Assembly: GCA_002394395.1 (NCBI GenBank) | Contig: DGTR01000022.1 | Span: 1-33,801 of the forward strand | Origin: Bacteroidales bacterium UBA4331 | Lineage (GTDB): Bacteria; Bacteroidota; Bacteroidia; Bacteroidales; Paludibacteraceae | Length of the DNA stretch: 33,801 nucleotides | Direction: 5' to 3' | Shown: in pieces, positions 1-8,110 of the stretch | Numbering within the stretch: position 1 is the stretch's first letter | Layout of the letters: every line of letters starts with the position of its first letter | Notes under the pieces: model-generated | Databases searched by the model: none | What the model was told of the DNA's origin: nothing | What the model saw: only the letters and a program-made list of their open reading frames with translations | Position numbers and translations under genes: made by a program

Positions 1-2496
1 CAGATGCAACGGCCGGACGTGGATAAGATCACCGGTCTGAGCCCCGTTATCTCCATCGATCAGAAGACCACCAGCAAGAACCCCCGCTCCACCGTTGGCA
101 CGGTTACTGAGGTGTATGATTTTCTGCGTCTGCTGTTTGCCCGCGCAGGTATCGCCTACTCGTATCTGTCAGGAAAACCGATGGTGCATTACACAGACGA
201 ACAGATCGTCGAACTGATCTGCCGTGAGTACGCAGGTAAGAAAGTGCTGCTGTTGGCACCGCTGGTTAGCAACCGAAAGGGACATTACAAGGAGCTGTTT
301 GAGACCATCCGCAAGAAAGGCTTCGTGCATGTACGGGTCGATGGCGAGGTGCAGGAGATAGTTCCCGGCATGAAGCTCGACCGATACAAGATGCACTCGA
401 TAGAGGTGGTAGTCGATCGGCTGAAAATTAAACCTTCAGCTATCAGCCATCAGCCTTCAGAAGGGGAGGAGAAAGAGGATCTCAAGCGACTCCGGCAATC
501 GATAGACCGCGCGATGACGCAGGGAAACGGGATTATGGAGATAGCCATCAGCGATCAGCCTTCAGATGTCAAATTCTTCAGCCGTAACCTCATGTGCCCG
601 GAGACGGGACTGAGTTATCCGGAACCCGCGCCCCATACCTTCTCGTTCAACAGCCCGTCCGGATGGTGCCCGTGCTGCAAGGGATTAGGGAGGATTAAGC
701 AATCAGACGTCAGCCTTCAGAATTCAGAGGAGGTGGATGAAGCCATCCGCGAGGAGAACTGGTGGGAGCAGTTGCAGGAGTTATCAGCCAGCAGCGATCA
801 GTCTTCAGAAGAAAACGAGGAGGAGAAAGAGGAGTGGATCGAGTGCCCGGAATGCAAGGGCAAGCGGCTGAACAAAGAGGCGCTGAGTTACCGCATCGGC
901 AAATACAATATCGCCGAACTCTCCGCGATGGACATTGACGAGCTGCTGAAGACGTTAGAAGAGATGACAGACCGTGGCGAAGCCACTGACAGAATACAGA
1001 CCGCTTCGCTGACAGAGCGTCAGCGATCCATCGCAGAACCGATATTAAAAGAGATATGCGCGCGGTTGCGGTTCATGCAATCCGTAGGATTGAGTTATCT
1101 GAGTCTGAACCGCAGCAGCCAGAGTCTCTCCGGCGGTGAAAGCCAGCGAATCCGTTTAGCCACGCAGATAGGCAGCCGGCTGGTGAACGTCCTCTATATC
1201 CTCGACGAGCCGTCTATCGGTCTGCACCAACGCGATAACGAACGGCTCATCCGAAGCCTCAAAGAGTTGCGGGACTTAGGCAACTCCGTCATCGTCGTCG
1301 AGCACGACGAACAGATGATGCGTGAGGCGGACTGGATCATCGACATCGGTCCTAAAGCCGGACGGTTAGGCGGCAAGGTAGTGTTCCAAGGCACGCCGGA
1401 GGAACTGCTCAAAACCGACACCCTCACGGCGGAATATCTGAAGGGGGAAAAGACCGTGACGGACGTCACCGACAGAACACAGACCGCTTCGCTAACAGAC
1501 CGCGGCAAAGCCGCTGACAGATGGATCACCCTCTCCGGTTGCACGGGGAATAACCTCAAGAACGTGACGGCAAAAATCCCGTTGGGTAAGATGGTCTGCG
1601 TCACGGGCGTGAGCGGCAGCGGTAAGTCCAGTCTTATCAACCAGACCCTCTACCCCATCCTCAGCCAGCGTTTCTACCGCAGCAAACAGGCACCGTTACC
1701 CTACAAAAAGATCGATGGAATCGAGCATATTGACAAGGTCATTAACGTTGATCAGTCCCCTATCGGTCGTACGCCGCGCAGTAACCCGGCGACCTATACG
1801 AACGTCTTCAACGACATCCGTGAGCTGTTCGCCCAACTGCCGGAATCCAAGATCCGAGGATGGAAGACAGGTCGGTTCTCATTCAACGCCAAAGGCGGCC
1901 GGTGTGAGGAGTGTTCCGGCAACGGCTACAAGACCATCCAGATGCATTTCATGCCGGATGTGTATGTACCCTGTGAGATATGCGGCGGTCAGCGCTATAA
2001 CCGCGAGACCCTCGAAGTACGATGGAAAGGAAAGACGATAGCCGACGTGCTGGACATGACGGTCAATCAGGCGGTGGAGTTCTTCGAACCGCAACCCACC
2101 ATCCTTCGTAAGATAAAGACCATTCAGGACGTGGGCTTAGGATATATCAAGTTAGGCCAGGCGTCCACGAGTCTCTCCGGCGGCGAGAGCCAGCGTATCA
2201 AGCTTGCTACAGAACTCTCACGTCCTTCGACCGGCAAGACCTTATACATCCTCGACGAGCCGACGACAGGTCTGCATTTCGAAGATATACGCGTGCTCTT
2301 AGGTGTACTGAGAAGGCTCGTAGATAAAGGCAATACCGTCCTGATCATCGAGCATAACACAGACGTCATCCGTGCCTGCGACTGGATCATCGACCTCGGA
2401 CCCGAAGGCGGAAAAGGCGGCGGAGAGATCATTGCGGAAGGTACGATAGACGACATCCGCAAGAGCCGCAAGAGTATTACCGGAAAATTCTTATAA
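1..2496 (+). CDS. uvrA: UvrA excinuclease ABC subunit A, 5' end missing
   Basis: UvrA is the damage-recognising ATPase of nucleotide excision repair; it loads UvrB at lesions in the cytoplasm. The reading frame is open from base 1, and the first in-window ATG (base 4) is not the true start: about 70 N-terminal residues with the first Walker A lie outside. Numbering from that ATG, visible signs are the PDVDKITGLSP and NPRSTVGT motifs near the start, two LSGGESQRI ABC signatures each followed by a YILDEP Walker B, a second Walker A GVSGSGKSSL near residue 540, and the C-terminal zinc module CEECSGNG...CEICGGQRY. The first zinc module lacks one cysteine (CPETG instead of CxxC). The protein carries six low-complexity inserts encoded by short DNA repeats (see repeats at 433-808, 965-1016, 1447-1521). 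Its stop codon abuts the convergent receptor gene's stop. Identification is secure. Confidence 0.97.
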   Translation, partial: QMQRPDVDKITGLSPVISIDQKTTSKNPRSTVGTVTEVYDFLRLLFARAGIAYSYLSGKPMVHYTDEQIVELICREYAGKKVLLLAPLVSNRKGHYKELFETIRKKGFVHVRVDGEVQEIVPGMKLDRYKMHSIEVVVDRLKIKPSAISHQPSEGEEKEDLKRLRQSIDRAMTQGNGIMEIAISDQPSDVKFFSRNLMCPETGLSYPEPAPHTFSFNSPSGWCPCCKGLGRIKQSDVSLQNSEEVDEAIREENWWEQLQELSASSDQSSEENEEEKEEWIECPECKGKRLNKEALSYRIGKYNIAELSAMDIDELLKTLEEMTDRGEATDRIQTASLTERQRSIAEPILKEICARLRFMQSVGLSYLSLNRSSQSLSGGESQRIRLATQIGSRLVNVLYILDEPSIGLHQRDNERLIRSLKELRDLGNSVIVVEHDEQMMREADWIIDIGPKAGRLGGKVVFQGTPEELLKTDTLTAEYLKGEKTVTDVTDRTQTASLTDRGKAADRWITLSGCTGNNLKNVTAKIPLGKMVCVTGVSGSGKSSLINQTLYPILSQRFYRSKQAPLPYKKIDGIEHIDKVINVDQSPIGRTPRSNPATYTNVFNDIRELFAQLPESKIRGWKTGRFSFNAKGGRCEECSGNGYKTIQMHFMPDVYVPCEICGGQRYNRETLEVRWKGKTIADVLDMTVNQAVEFFEPQPTILRKIKTIQDVGLGYIKLGQASTSLSGGESQRIKLATELSRPSTGKTLYILDEPTTGLHFEDIRVLLGVLRRLVDKGNTVLIIEHNTDVIRACDWIIDLGPEGGKGGGEIIAEGTIDDIRKSRKSITGKFL
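433..808. repeat. Four in-frame copies of an ATCAGC/CCTTCAG repeat within uvrA
   Basis: Four short stretches in uvrA are built from the words ATCAGC and CCTTCAG: 433-460, 544-565, 702-727 and 782-808. The best shared core is ATCAGCCTTCAG, with ATCAGCGATCAG-type doublets before it. They encode serine-rich segments such as AISHQPSE, AISDQPSD, VSLQNSEE and ASSDQSSEE, all in the insertion region around the first zinc module. These segments look like inserted linkers rather than conserved UvrA sequence. Confidence 0.75.
965..1016 (+). repeat. TGACAGA repeat, uvrA site 1 (three words)
   Basis: TGACAGA occurs at 965-971, 987-993 and 1010-1016, separated by a 15-base spacer holding the mini-hairpin GTGGC-GAA-GCCAC and a 16-base spacer ATACAGACCGCTTCGC. 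It is translated in frame as roughly TDRGEATDRIQTASLTE, between two conserved UvrA segments. Confidence 0.85.
1447..1521 (+). repeat. TGACAGA repeat, uvrA site 2 (reversed module order)
   Basis: CGACAGA (1470-1476), TAACAGA (1493-1499) and TGACAGA (1515-1521) are separated by a 16-base spacer ACACAGACCGCTTCGC and a 15-base spacer with the hairpin GCGGC-AAA-GCCGC. These are the two spacer types of site 1 in the opposite order. A further hairpin GTGAC-GGAC-GTCAC (1456-1469), preceded by a degenerate word, may extend the site to the left. It lies in frame just before the ITLSGCTGNNLKN segment that opens the second ATPase half. Confidence 0.8.
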
Positions 2497-4773
2497 TTTC
2501 AGCGCTAAGCCTGCAAAATAGGTACGCGGCACAGAAGGACCGTAGATGTAATTCGCATCGCGGTTCTCTCCTTTGTCAATGTCCCGTTGGAACTGATCGA
2601 GGACATTCTTCACACCGCAACTGATCTCCAGACAATAGTGTTTGTACAAATGCACGTCGTATGCCAGACGGATGCCTAAGTCCCAGAAAGTAGAGGTCTT
2701 GGTCTCTTCGTCCTGCGGTATATAGCCCGCCAAGTGCGGCACGATCATCGATCCCGTGGCTTTTCCGTTGATAGAAATCGTGAAATCATGTACCGGCTGG
2801 ATATCGAGCAACACATAGGCGTAGTTATCCGGTGTATGCAGCATGCGTTTCTGCGGTGCGACGGACGGACTCCATTGCTGCGGGACGGTATAACGGCTCT
2901 GCTGGAAAGTGTAACCGAGTTGGAAAGTGAGGAGCTGACCATAGGTCAGTTTGCCCTCTACGTTCAGACCTCCCACCCATGCACCGGGAGCGTTGGTACG
3001 GGTGAAGAGGATGTTTCCTGCGGCATCCTGGCCATCCTCGCGAAGGAAGAAGACGTCCTGCAGATAAGTATAGAAGCCCTCCGCCGTGAGGTTCACCTCC
3101 AACCGGCCGAACTGGCGGTACCAATCGGCACTGAGGGTCGCCGAATGGGAGTACTCGGGTTTGAGATTCGGGTCCAGCGTGATAAGGGACACTACTCCAC
3201 CTACGGCAGCCACATGCAGGTCCTCGTCATACGCCTGCGGCGCACGATAACCGCTGCTATATCCCGCGCGAAGCACCAGACCGTCAATCGGCGTATAACG
3301 GAAAGTAGCACGCGGGTTGACAACGGGCTTGCGGAGGAGGTTATGCTTCTCTACCCGCGCACCGACAAGCACGCTCCACGACTTACCTTTCCATTCGTTC
3401 TGCGCGTACGCACCAACCACATGCACCTTCTGGGTAATGTCGCGGTTATAGCCCACCATGCGGTCATGAAGGCCGTTGTAGTTATACTCGGCACCTACCG
3501 TCAGATCGCCTTTGGCAAGGCCGCAAGGATACGAGAAACGGTACTGCAGACCTGTGTTGGACGTCAGATCGGTACTGCGACCATACGCCGCGGTGTCACG
3601 CCCCGCACCGAAATAACTCTCACGACCGATATGCTGGATCGCCGAATAAGCGGAAACGAAATGTTTGTTATCGGGCGAGAACCAATCGAAAGCCACCGAA
3701 CCGGCATCGATATTATGCCTTAGCTGCTCGGCTATATCTGCGTCATGGGGCTCGTAATCAAAGCGGTTACCGCCGCGGCGGAAGTCCGTCGTATGATGGT
3801 ACTCCGCAGTGATCTTGCTATACGCCGAGGTCTTGAAGAACAACCGTGCACCGGCTGTCGTAGCCCTCAGACGCGGCACTTCGCTAAATCCGTCGTTGTC
3901 GCGGTCGTAAGGACTGCGGGTTCGATGGGAAGCAAAGAGATACGCACCAATCTTGCGGTTCTCGCTCATGACCGAAGCATTGAGATCGGTATGGCTATCG
4001 TAGCCCGCATGCTCGTTGACATGACTGATATTGGAGATATTGACGAAGTTGCGGACGGGTTCCTTGGTAATGATATTCACTACACCGGCAATAGCGTTCG
4101 CGCCGTACATCGCCGATCCGCCTCCACGAACGACCTCTATGCGGTCGATCATCGCTGCCGGCACCTGCTCCAAACCATAGACCGAAGCCATAGAGGAGAA
4201 GACCGGACGCGAGTCCATGAGTATCTGGGTATATTGACCCTGCAGACCATTGATGCGCAGATCCGTCTTGCCGCAGTTGGAACAGGTGTTCTCCACCCGC
4301 AAGCCCGGCTGAAAATTCAACGCATCCGCCACACACGCTACCGCCGTCGTCTCAAAGAGTTTGGGCGAGAGGACATTGACGATTGTCGCCGCTTCCTGAC
4401 GCTTGGTAGCATACCTGTTTGCGGTCACTACGACGTTCTCCAACAGCTGTGCCTGCTCATGGATAGTGGCCTTGAGTTCCACCGTCCTGTCTTCAATAAT
4501 ATTAACCGGCAGCTCCTCTGTCTCGTAACCTACGTAGCTGAAGACAATAATCTGGCGACCCAAAGGAAGGTCTTTGAGCAAATAATGGCCGGATTCATCG
4601 GTCACTGTGCCGATATTCGTGCCCTTCAACTGAACATTCACAAACGGCAAGTGTTCTCCTGTTTCTGCATCCAGCACGTGCCCCGTAAGGTGCGCGTCAT
4701 GCTGGGCAAAAGCAAGTGAGTAAGGAAATACTAAAACAGTAAGTATCCGTAAAAATAAGTTCTTATTCTTCAT
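2491..4773 (-). CDS. TonB-dependent outer-membrane receptor with carboxypeptidase-regulatory N-domain
   Basis: This 760-residue protein should be an outer-membrane beta-barrel that imports a scarce ligand using TonB energy. It has a signal peptide (MKNKNLFLRILTVLVFPYSL..AFAQ), then a CarboxypepD_reg-like domain (about residues 27-110, LTGHVLDAETGEHLPFVNV), then a plug domain containing a CSNCGK cysteine pair and the plug motif RIEVVRGGGSAMYG, then the barrel ending in aromatic-rich strands (FAGLALKL). The CxxC in the plug is seen in a Bacteroidota receptor subfamily and suggests a metal or metal complex as ligand, which is inference. Its start overlaps the end of the upstream receptor gene by 11 bases, so the two are surely co-transcribed. 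Its stop shares a TTATAA palindrome with the uvrA stop. Confidence 0.93.
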   Translation of the reverse strand: MKNKNLFLRILTVLVFPYSLAFAQHDAHLTGHVLDAETGEHLPFVNVQLKGTNIGTVTDESGHYLLKDLPLGRQIIVFSYVGYETEELPVNIIEDRTVELKATIHEQAQLLENVVVTANRYATKRQEAATIVNVLSPKLFETTAVACVADALNFQPGLRVENTCSNCGKTDLRINGLQGQYTQILMDSRPVFSSMASVYGLEQVPAAMIDRIEVVRGGGSAMYGANAIAGVVNIITKEPVRNFVNISNISHVNEHAGYDSHTDLNASVMSENRKIGAYLFASHRTRSPYDRDNDGFSEVPRLRATTAGARLFFKTSAYSKITAEYHHTTDFRRGGNRFDYEPHDADIAEQLRHNIDAGSVAFDWFSPDNKHFVSAYSAIQHIGRESYFGAGRDTAAYGRSTDLTSNTGLQYRFSYPCGLAKGDLTVGAEYNYNGLHDRMVGYNRDITQKVHVVGAYAQNEWKGKSWSVLVGARVEKHNLLRKPVVNPRATFRYTPIDGLVLRAGYSSGYRAPQAYDEDLHVAAVGGVVSLITLDPNLKPEYSHSATLSADWYRQFGRLEVNLTAEGFYTYLQDVFFLREDGQDAAGNILFTRTNAPGAWVGGLNVEGKLTYGQLLTFQLGYTFQQSRYTVPQQWSPSVAPQKRMLHTPDNYAYVLLDIQPVHDFTISINGKATGSMIVPHLAGYIPQDEETKTSTFWDLGIRLAYDVHLYKHYCLEISCGVKNVLDQFQRDIDKGENRDANYIYGPSVPRTYFAGLALKL

Positions 4774-6835
4774 CTTTTCTCTCTAAATCATATCGGAAAC
4801 CCAGATACACTTTCCATCCGGTAGTAGGTCCGCAGACCATGGAGGCATCGAAATCCGGGCTGTAAGGTTGAAAACTATCCACAATAGGCGCATGCTGACG
4901 GAAATTCGTCATATTCTCTGCACCGAGGTATAAACTGCAGGTACGGAAATACTTGGTGATCTGCGCCATCAGTTGCGGATACCACGTCAACTCCTTCGGC
5001 GTACCATACCCGCCTGCCAAATCGCCAAAAGCTACGAATCCATCGGGCATTCTGGACACGCCGTTGAACTGCGCCGTGACGTCAAATTGCCATTTCTTGA
5101 GCGGCGTCTGGTAACTTGTGGAGATGATACCTTTGAAACGGTTGGTAAGGGCTTTGGCGCGGAGACGCGCTACGCCTTGGTCATCAATCGTCGTCTGCTC
5201 CACATCGGTATAACGGAAAGCCGCCGTCCACGTCCAGCCACGCAAGACCTCCATCGACGCCTCTATCTGCGCACTATGAGCGAAAGACTTCGCGCCCGGC
5301 AGATCACTCTGGTTGTAGATATGAACGGCATGTTTGTCCTGATCCATATCAATGATGAGAGAATTGAGGAAATGAGTGTAGTAATACTCCGCAGAGAGTT
5401 GCAACTGCTTGCTGCCCATCGGGATATAAAAAGTCGTACTTATGCCCGAATTCACCGCTCTTTCCTGCTTCACCTCGGAGTCCAGATAGAGCACGCGGGA
5501 GGAAGGCAGTACAAACGCATTATCGGCGATAGCGTTCGGCGAACGATAGCCCATGCCGGCACTCGCCCGCAACGTCCACCACTCGAACAGCGTATAACGG
5601 ATATTCATTCGCGGAGTCACGAAGAAGCCGTACCGCGTGGAGTAATCGGCTCTCACACCTGCTACGAGCGAGAGAATCTCGTCGTACTTGAGGTTATACT
5701 CGGCAAAGATACCGGGCGTCAGCTCCCAACGGTCCAAGTTAAGAGGCGAACTGAAAGAGGTAAACGGAAAAAGATTGAGGTTTTCTCCGTACTTATCGAA
5801 GTTGAGGGATATACCGGCACTCAAGCGATGATCGTTATCCACCTCTCCGCGTCCCTCAAAATTACCCTGATAGAGAGCGTTGAGGTAGGCGTTCAACTGA
5901 TTGGCTTTCCACGAACGAACGCCGTAACTGTTATCGAGATTATGGTAACTAACCGCGGTAATGACCGCTACCGACGAACCACTCTCAGGATCGAAGACAT
6001 AGCCGTTTTTCATGAATCCCTCGACACGCCAGGTATTAAGGTTGATATGGTACGGATTAGCGATGGAATCGGCCATTTGTCCTCCTCTGCGGCGGTCATA
6101 AAGCCCGCGCACAAAGGCCTGAAAAGTGTAATCGCCGTGCTTGTAGAACCATCGGTTGGCGAGGTTCGCATTCTGCACCTTCGGCATGTCCGCAAAACTA
6201 TCTTTATTCTCGTCCATCGCCATGAATCCACCGGTGTAATGGGCTAAAATGCCTGTATAGAGATGCGGTTTGAGTTCCCATCCTCCCATGATATTTGCCT
6301 CTGCCATGAGTTCACTGTTCATCATCAGATTGAGCGAGAAGGGGTTCTGGGTCTGGGGCTTGAGGAGCTCTACGTTGATCTGGCCGGAGGTAGCTTCATA
6401 GCCGTTGATCACGGAAGAAGTACCCTTGCTGACCTGAATTGATTGCATCCACGGGCCGGGGATATACTCCAACCCGAAGTTCTGCGCCAGACCGCGCACG
6501 GCGGGCGTATTCTCCTGAATCAACTGAACATACGTACCGCTCAGACCGAGCAGACGAATCTGCTTGGCCCCAGTAGCGGCATCCGAATAAGCCACATCGA
6601 CGGACGCATTCGTCTCAAAAGCCTCGGAGAGGTTACAGCACGCCGCGCGGCATAACTCCTCGGAGTTGATCTTCTCCGTATCGAAAGCATCTACACGGCT
6701 CTTGACTTTTCCTTTCTTGCGCTGCACGACCGTCACTTCCTCAATCTGAAAGTCGCTGGCCTCCTGCGCGTACGCCTGCGTACCTATTAATATAAACAGA
6801 CTTAAATATAAAAAACAATACCTTTGCATCTTCAT
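4763..6835 (-). CDS. TonB-dependent outer-membrane receptor with CRAACC plug motif
   Basis: The 690-residue product starts with MKMQRYCFLYLSLFILIGT, a clear signal peptide ending near AYAQ, then a plug and a beta-barrel. The plug carries ELCRAACCNLSEAFETNASV and the VSKGTSSVINGYEATSGQIN segment that define a recurring Bacteroidota receptor family; the cysteine cluster suggests metal handling, possibly copper or another thiophilic metal (inference). A longer frame opens at a TTG at 6883, but that TTG is the -33 promoter element and the -7 element (6860-6853) lies inside the extension, so transcription starts after it. I therefore choose the ATG at 6835; ATG 6829 is also possible. It is the first gene of a two-receptor operon. 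Confidence 0.93.
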   Translation of the reverse strand: MKMQRYCFLYLSLFILIGTQAYAQEASDFQIEEVTVVQRKKGKVKSRVDAFDTEKINSEELCRAACCNLSEAFETNASVDVAYSDAATGAKQIRLLGLSGTYVQLIQENTPAVRGLAQNFGLEYIPGPWMQSIQVSKGTSSVINGYEATSGQINVELLKPQTQNPFSLNLMMNSELMAEANIMGGWELKPHLYTGILAHYTGGFMAMDENKDSFADMPKVQNANLANRWFYKHGDYTFQAFVRGLYDRRRGGQMADSIANPYHINLNTWRVEGFMKNGYVFDPESGSSVAVITAVSYHNLDNSYGVRSWKANQLNAYLNALYQGNFEGRGEVDNDHRLSAGISLNFDKYGENLNLFPFTSFSSPLNLDRWELTPGIFAEYNLKYDEILSLVAGVRADYSTRYGFFVTPRMNIRYTLFEWWTLRASAGMGYRSPNAIADNAFVLPSSRVLYLDSEVKQERAVNSGISTTFYIPMGSKQLQLSAEYYYTHFLNSLIIDMDQDKHAVHIYNQSDLPGAKSFAHSAQIEASMEVLRGWTWTAAFRYTDVEQTTIDDQGVARLRAKALTNRFKGIISTSYQTPLKKWQFDVTAQFNGVSRMPDGFVAFGDLAGGYGTPKELTWYPQLMAQITKYFRTCSLYLGAENMTNFRQHAPIVDSFQPYSPDFDASMVCGPTTGWKVYLGFRYDLERKDEE

Positions 6836-6852
6836 TTTTTCAAAATCGGGTG

Positions 6853-6883
6853 CAAAGGTACTGCTTTTTTTTGAATTACGCAA
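6853..6883 (-). promoter_or_regulatory. Bacteroidota promoter of the TonB receptor operon
   Basis: On the minus strand TTG (6883-6881) is followed after 20 bases by TACCTTTG (6860-6853), the Bacteroidota sigma-ABfr form. The start codon at 6835 would leave a leader of only about 10-15 bases. Confidence 0.75.
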
Positions 6884-6899
6884 TACCTAAAAGTAGGTA
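6884..6899. promoter_or_regulatory. Palindrome next to the receptor promoter, candidate operator
   Basis: TACCTA-AAAG-TAGGTA is a perfect 6-base inverted repeat touching the -33 element of the receptor operon promoter and adjoining the stop of the upstream lipoprotein gene. Its position fits a repressor or activator site for ligand-dependent control, but a short transcript-end hairpin cannot be excluded. Confidence 0.4.
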
Positions 6900-6900
6900 A

Positions 6901-8070
6901 TTAACGAACTTCCTCCAAATTTTGCTTGAAGAGGTAACCCTTAGCGGTTCCCAACATCTCACGTTTACTCATCTCACGCAAGTTCTCGCGCTTCGGAGCA
7001 TAGTCGTTATTCCGTACATACTCCCACTTGTAGATTTGGTCACCTTTCTTATTGATGTAACGATATATATAGCCGCTTTCGCTCTCGCTAACAACTAAAG
7101 CTAAGCCATTGTGGAAAGAAGAGCCAGGGAACTCACTTGCTTTCAGAGACAGAATTACATCACCTCTCTTATTAATCAGCTCTACTTTAGAATCCTCATT
7201 CTTTTGAACCCATGCCATATCCTCCATAAAATCTGTAGCCATAATATAACGAATATCAATAACCTCATCACCTCTGGTGTTGATGAATCCGTATTTTCCA
7301 TCTTTGTAAACAAGTGCCAAACCACATGAGAAAGGAGAACCATAGTCATACTTAGCCTCAACGATATCGTTTCCATTCTTGTCCATCATACCATATTTGC
7401 CTTTGCTGTTACGGAAACCGACACGACCTTCACCCATATTCATAAGTTCCTTGTTTTGCGGCTCAATGAGGTAATTTCCTTTAGCATCAATAACACCTAT
7501 TTTGTAAGTATCATTGATTTTCTCGTTTACGATGGCAATACCATCCGCAAAATCACCTGCATATACGAAATCATCGTTGATCACTTCTTTGCCGTTTTTG
7601 TCAAGATAACCGTAGTTCTTGCCATCCTCGCTATAAGAGCAATAACCATTATCTGCAGTTGCACCTAAACTCTTATAATCAGCCTTAATCACTTTGTTGA
7701 AGTTACGATCATACTTGCCGTAGTAATCTCCGTCACGGAAGGTCAAACGATCATAATAGAAAAAACGATCGCTAAGATTTTCCTCATCAAAGCCCCTTGC
7801 GGATTTGTTGTTCTTGTCAATGAACTTACGCTCACCGTTCAAGCCTTCCTCTTTTACGAGGCACCAGCCGCAAGAGAATGAATAAACATCAGAATACTGA
7901 GGTTTAATGGCAAACTTTCCTTGTGCATTGATAAAGCCCATAAGTTCACCATTGTCCTCCATAGCCATCCAGAGTTGGGTCTTGTCGCCTTCCGGAGTGA
8001 GGCTGTCCTTGCTACAACCGGTCAGTACTACTGCGCAAAGAAGCGCAAACACATAAAAGATTTTTTTCAT
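6901..8070 (-). CDS. WG-repeat lipoprotein
   Basis: The 389-residue product begins with a lipoprotein signal peptide, MKKIFYVFALLCAVVLTGCS, with the lipobox LTGC at about 16-19, so it is probably anchored in a membrane facing the periplasm or surface. The rest consists of WG-type repeats of about 40-60 residues (for example GFINAQGKFAIKPQY, GYLDKNGKEVINDDF, GMMDKNGNDIVEAKY, GFINTRGDEVIDIRY). WG repeats are thought to form beta-rich interaction surfaces; no enzymatic motif is visible. It lies 40 bases downstream of the EF-G paralogue on the same strand and may be read through from it. No separate promoter is convincing in the AT-rich gap. Function unknown. Confidence 0.85.
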   Translation of the reverse strand: MKKIFYVFALLCAVVLTGCSKDSLTPEGDKTQLWMAMEDNGELMGFINAQGKFAIKPQYSDVYSFSCGWCLVKEEGLNGERKFIDKNNKSARGFDEENLSDRFFYYDRLTFRDGDYYGKYDRNFNKVIKADYKSLGATADNGYCSYSEDGKNYGYLDKNGKEVINDDFVYAGDFADGIAIVNEKINDTYKIGVIDAKGNYLIEPQNKELMNMGEGRVGFRNSKGKYGMMDKNGNDIVEAKYDYGSPFSCGLALVYKDGKYGFINTRGDEVIDIRYIMATDFMEDMAWVQKNEDSKVELINKRGDVILSLKASEFPGSSFHNGLALVVSESESGYIYRYINKKGDQIYKWEYVRNNDYAPKRENLREMSKREMLGTAKGYLFKQNLEEVR

Positions 8071-8110
8071 AACTTTGTTTTTTAAAATAGTAAATAATAA
8101 AGATTATTAA

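Noticed and set aside
2734..6247. Long open frames on the plus strand opposite the two TonB receptor genes
   Set aside because: They lie wholly antisense to genes with strong family matches, lack recognisable domains and starts, and arise from codon bias.
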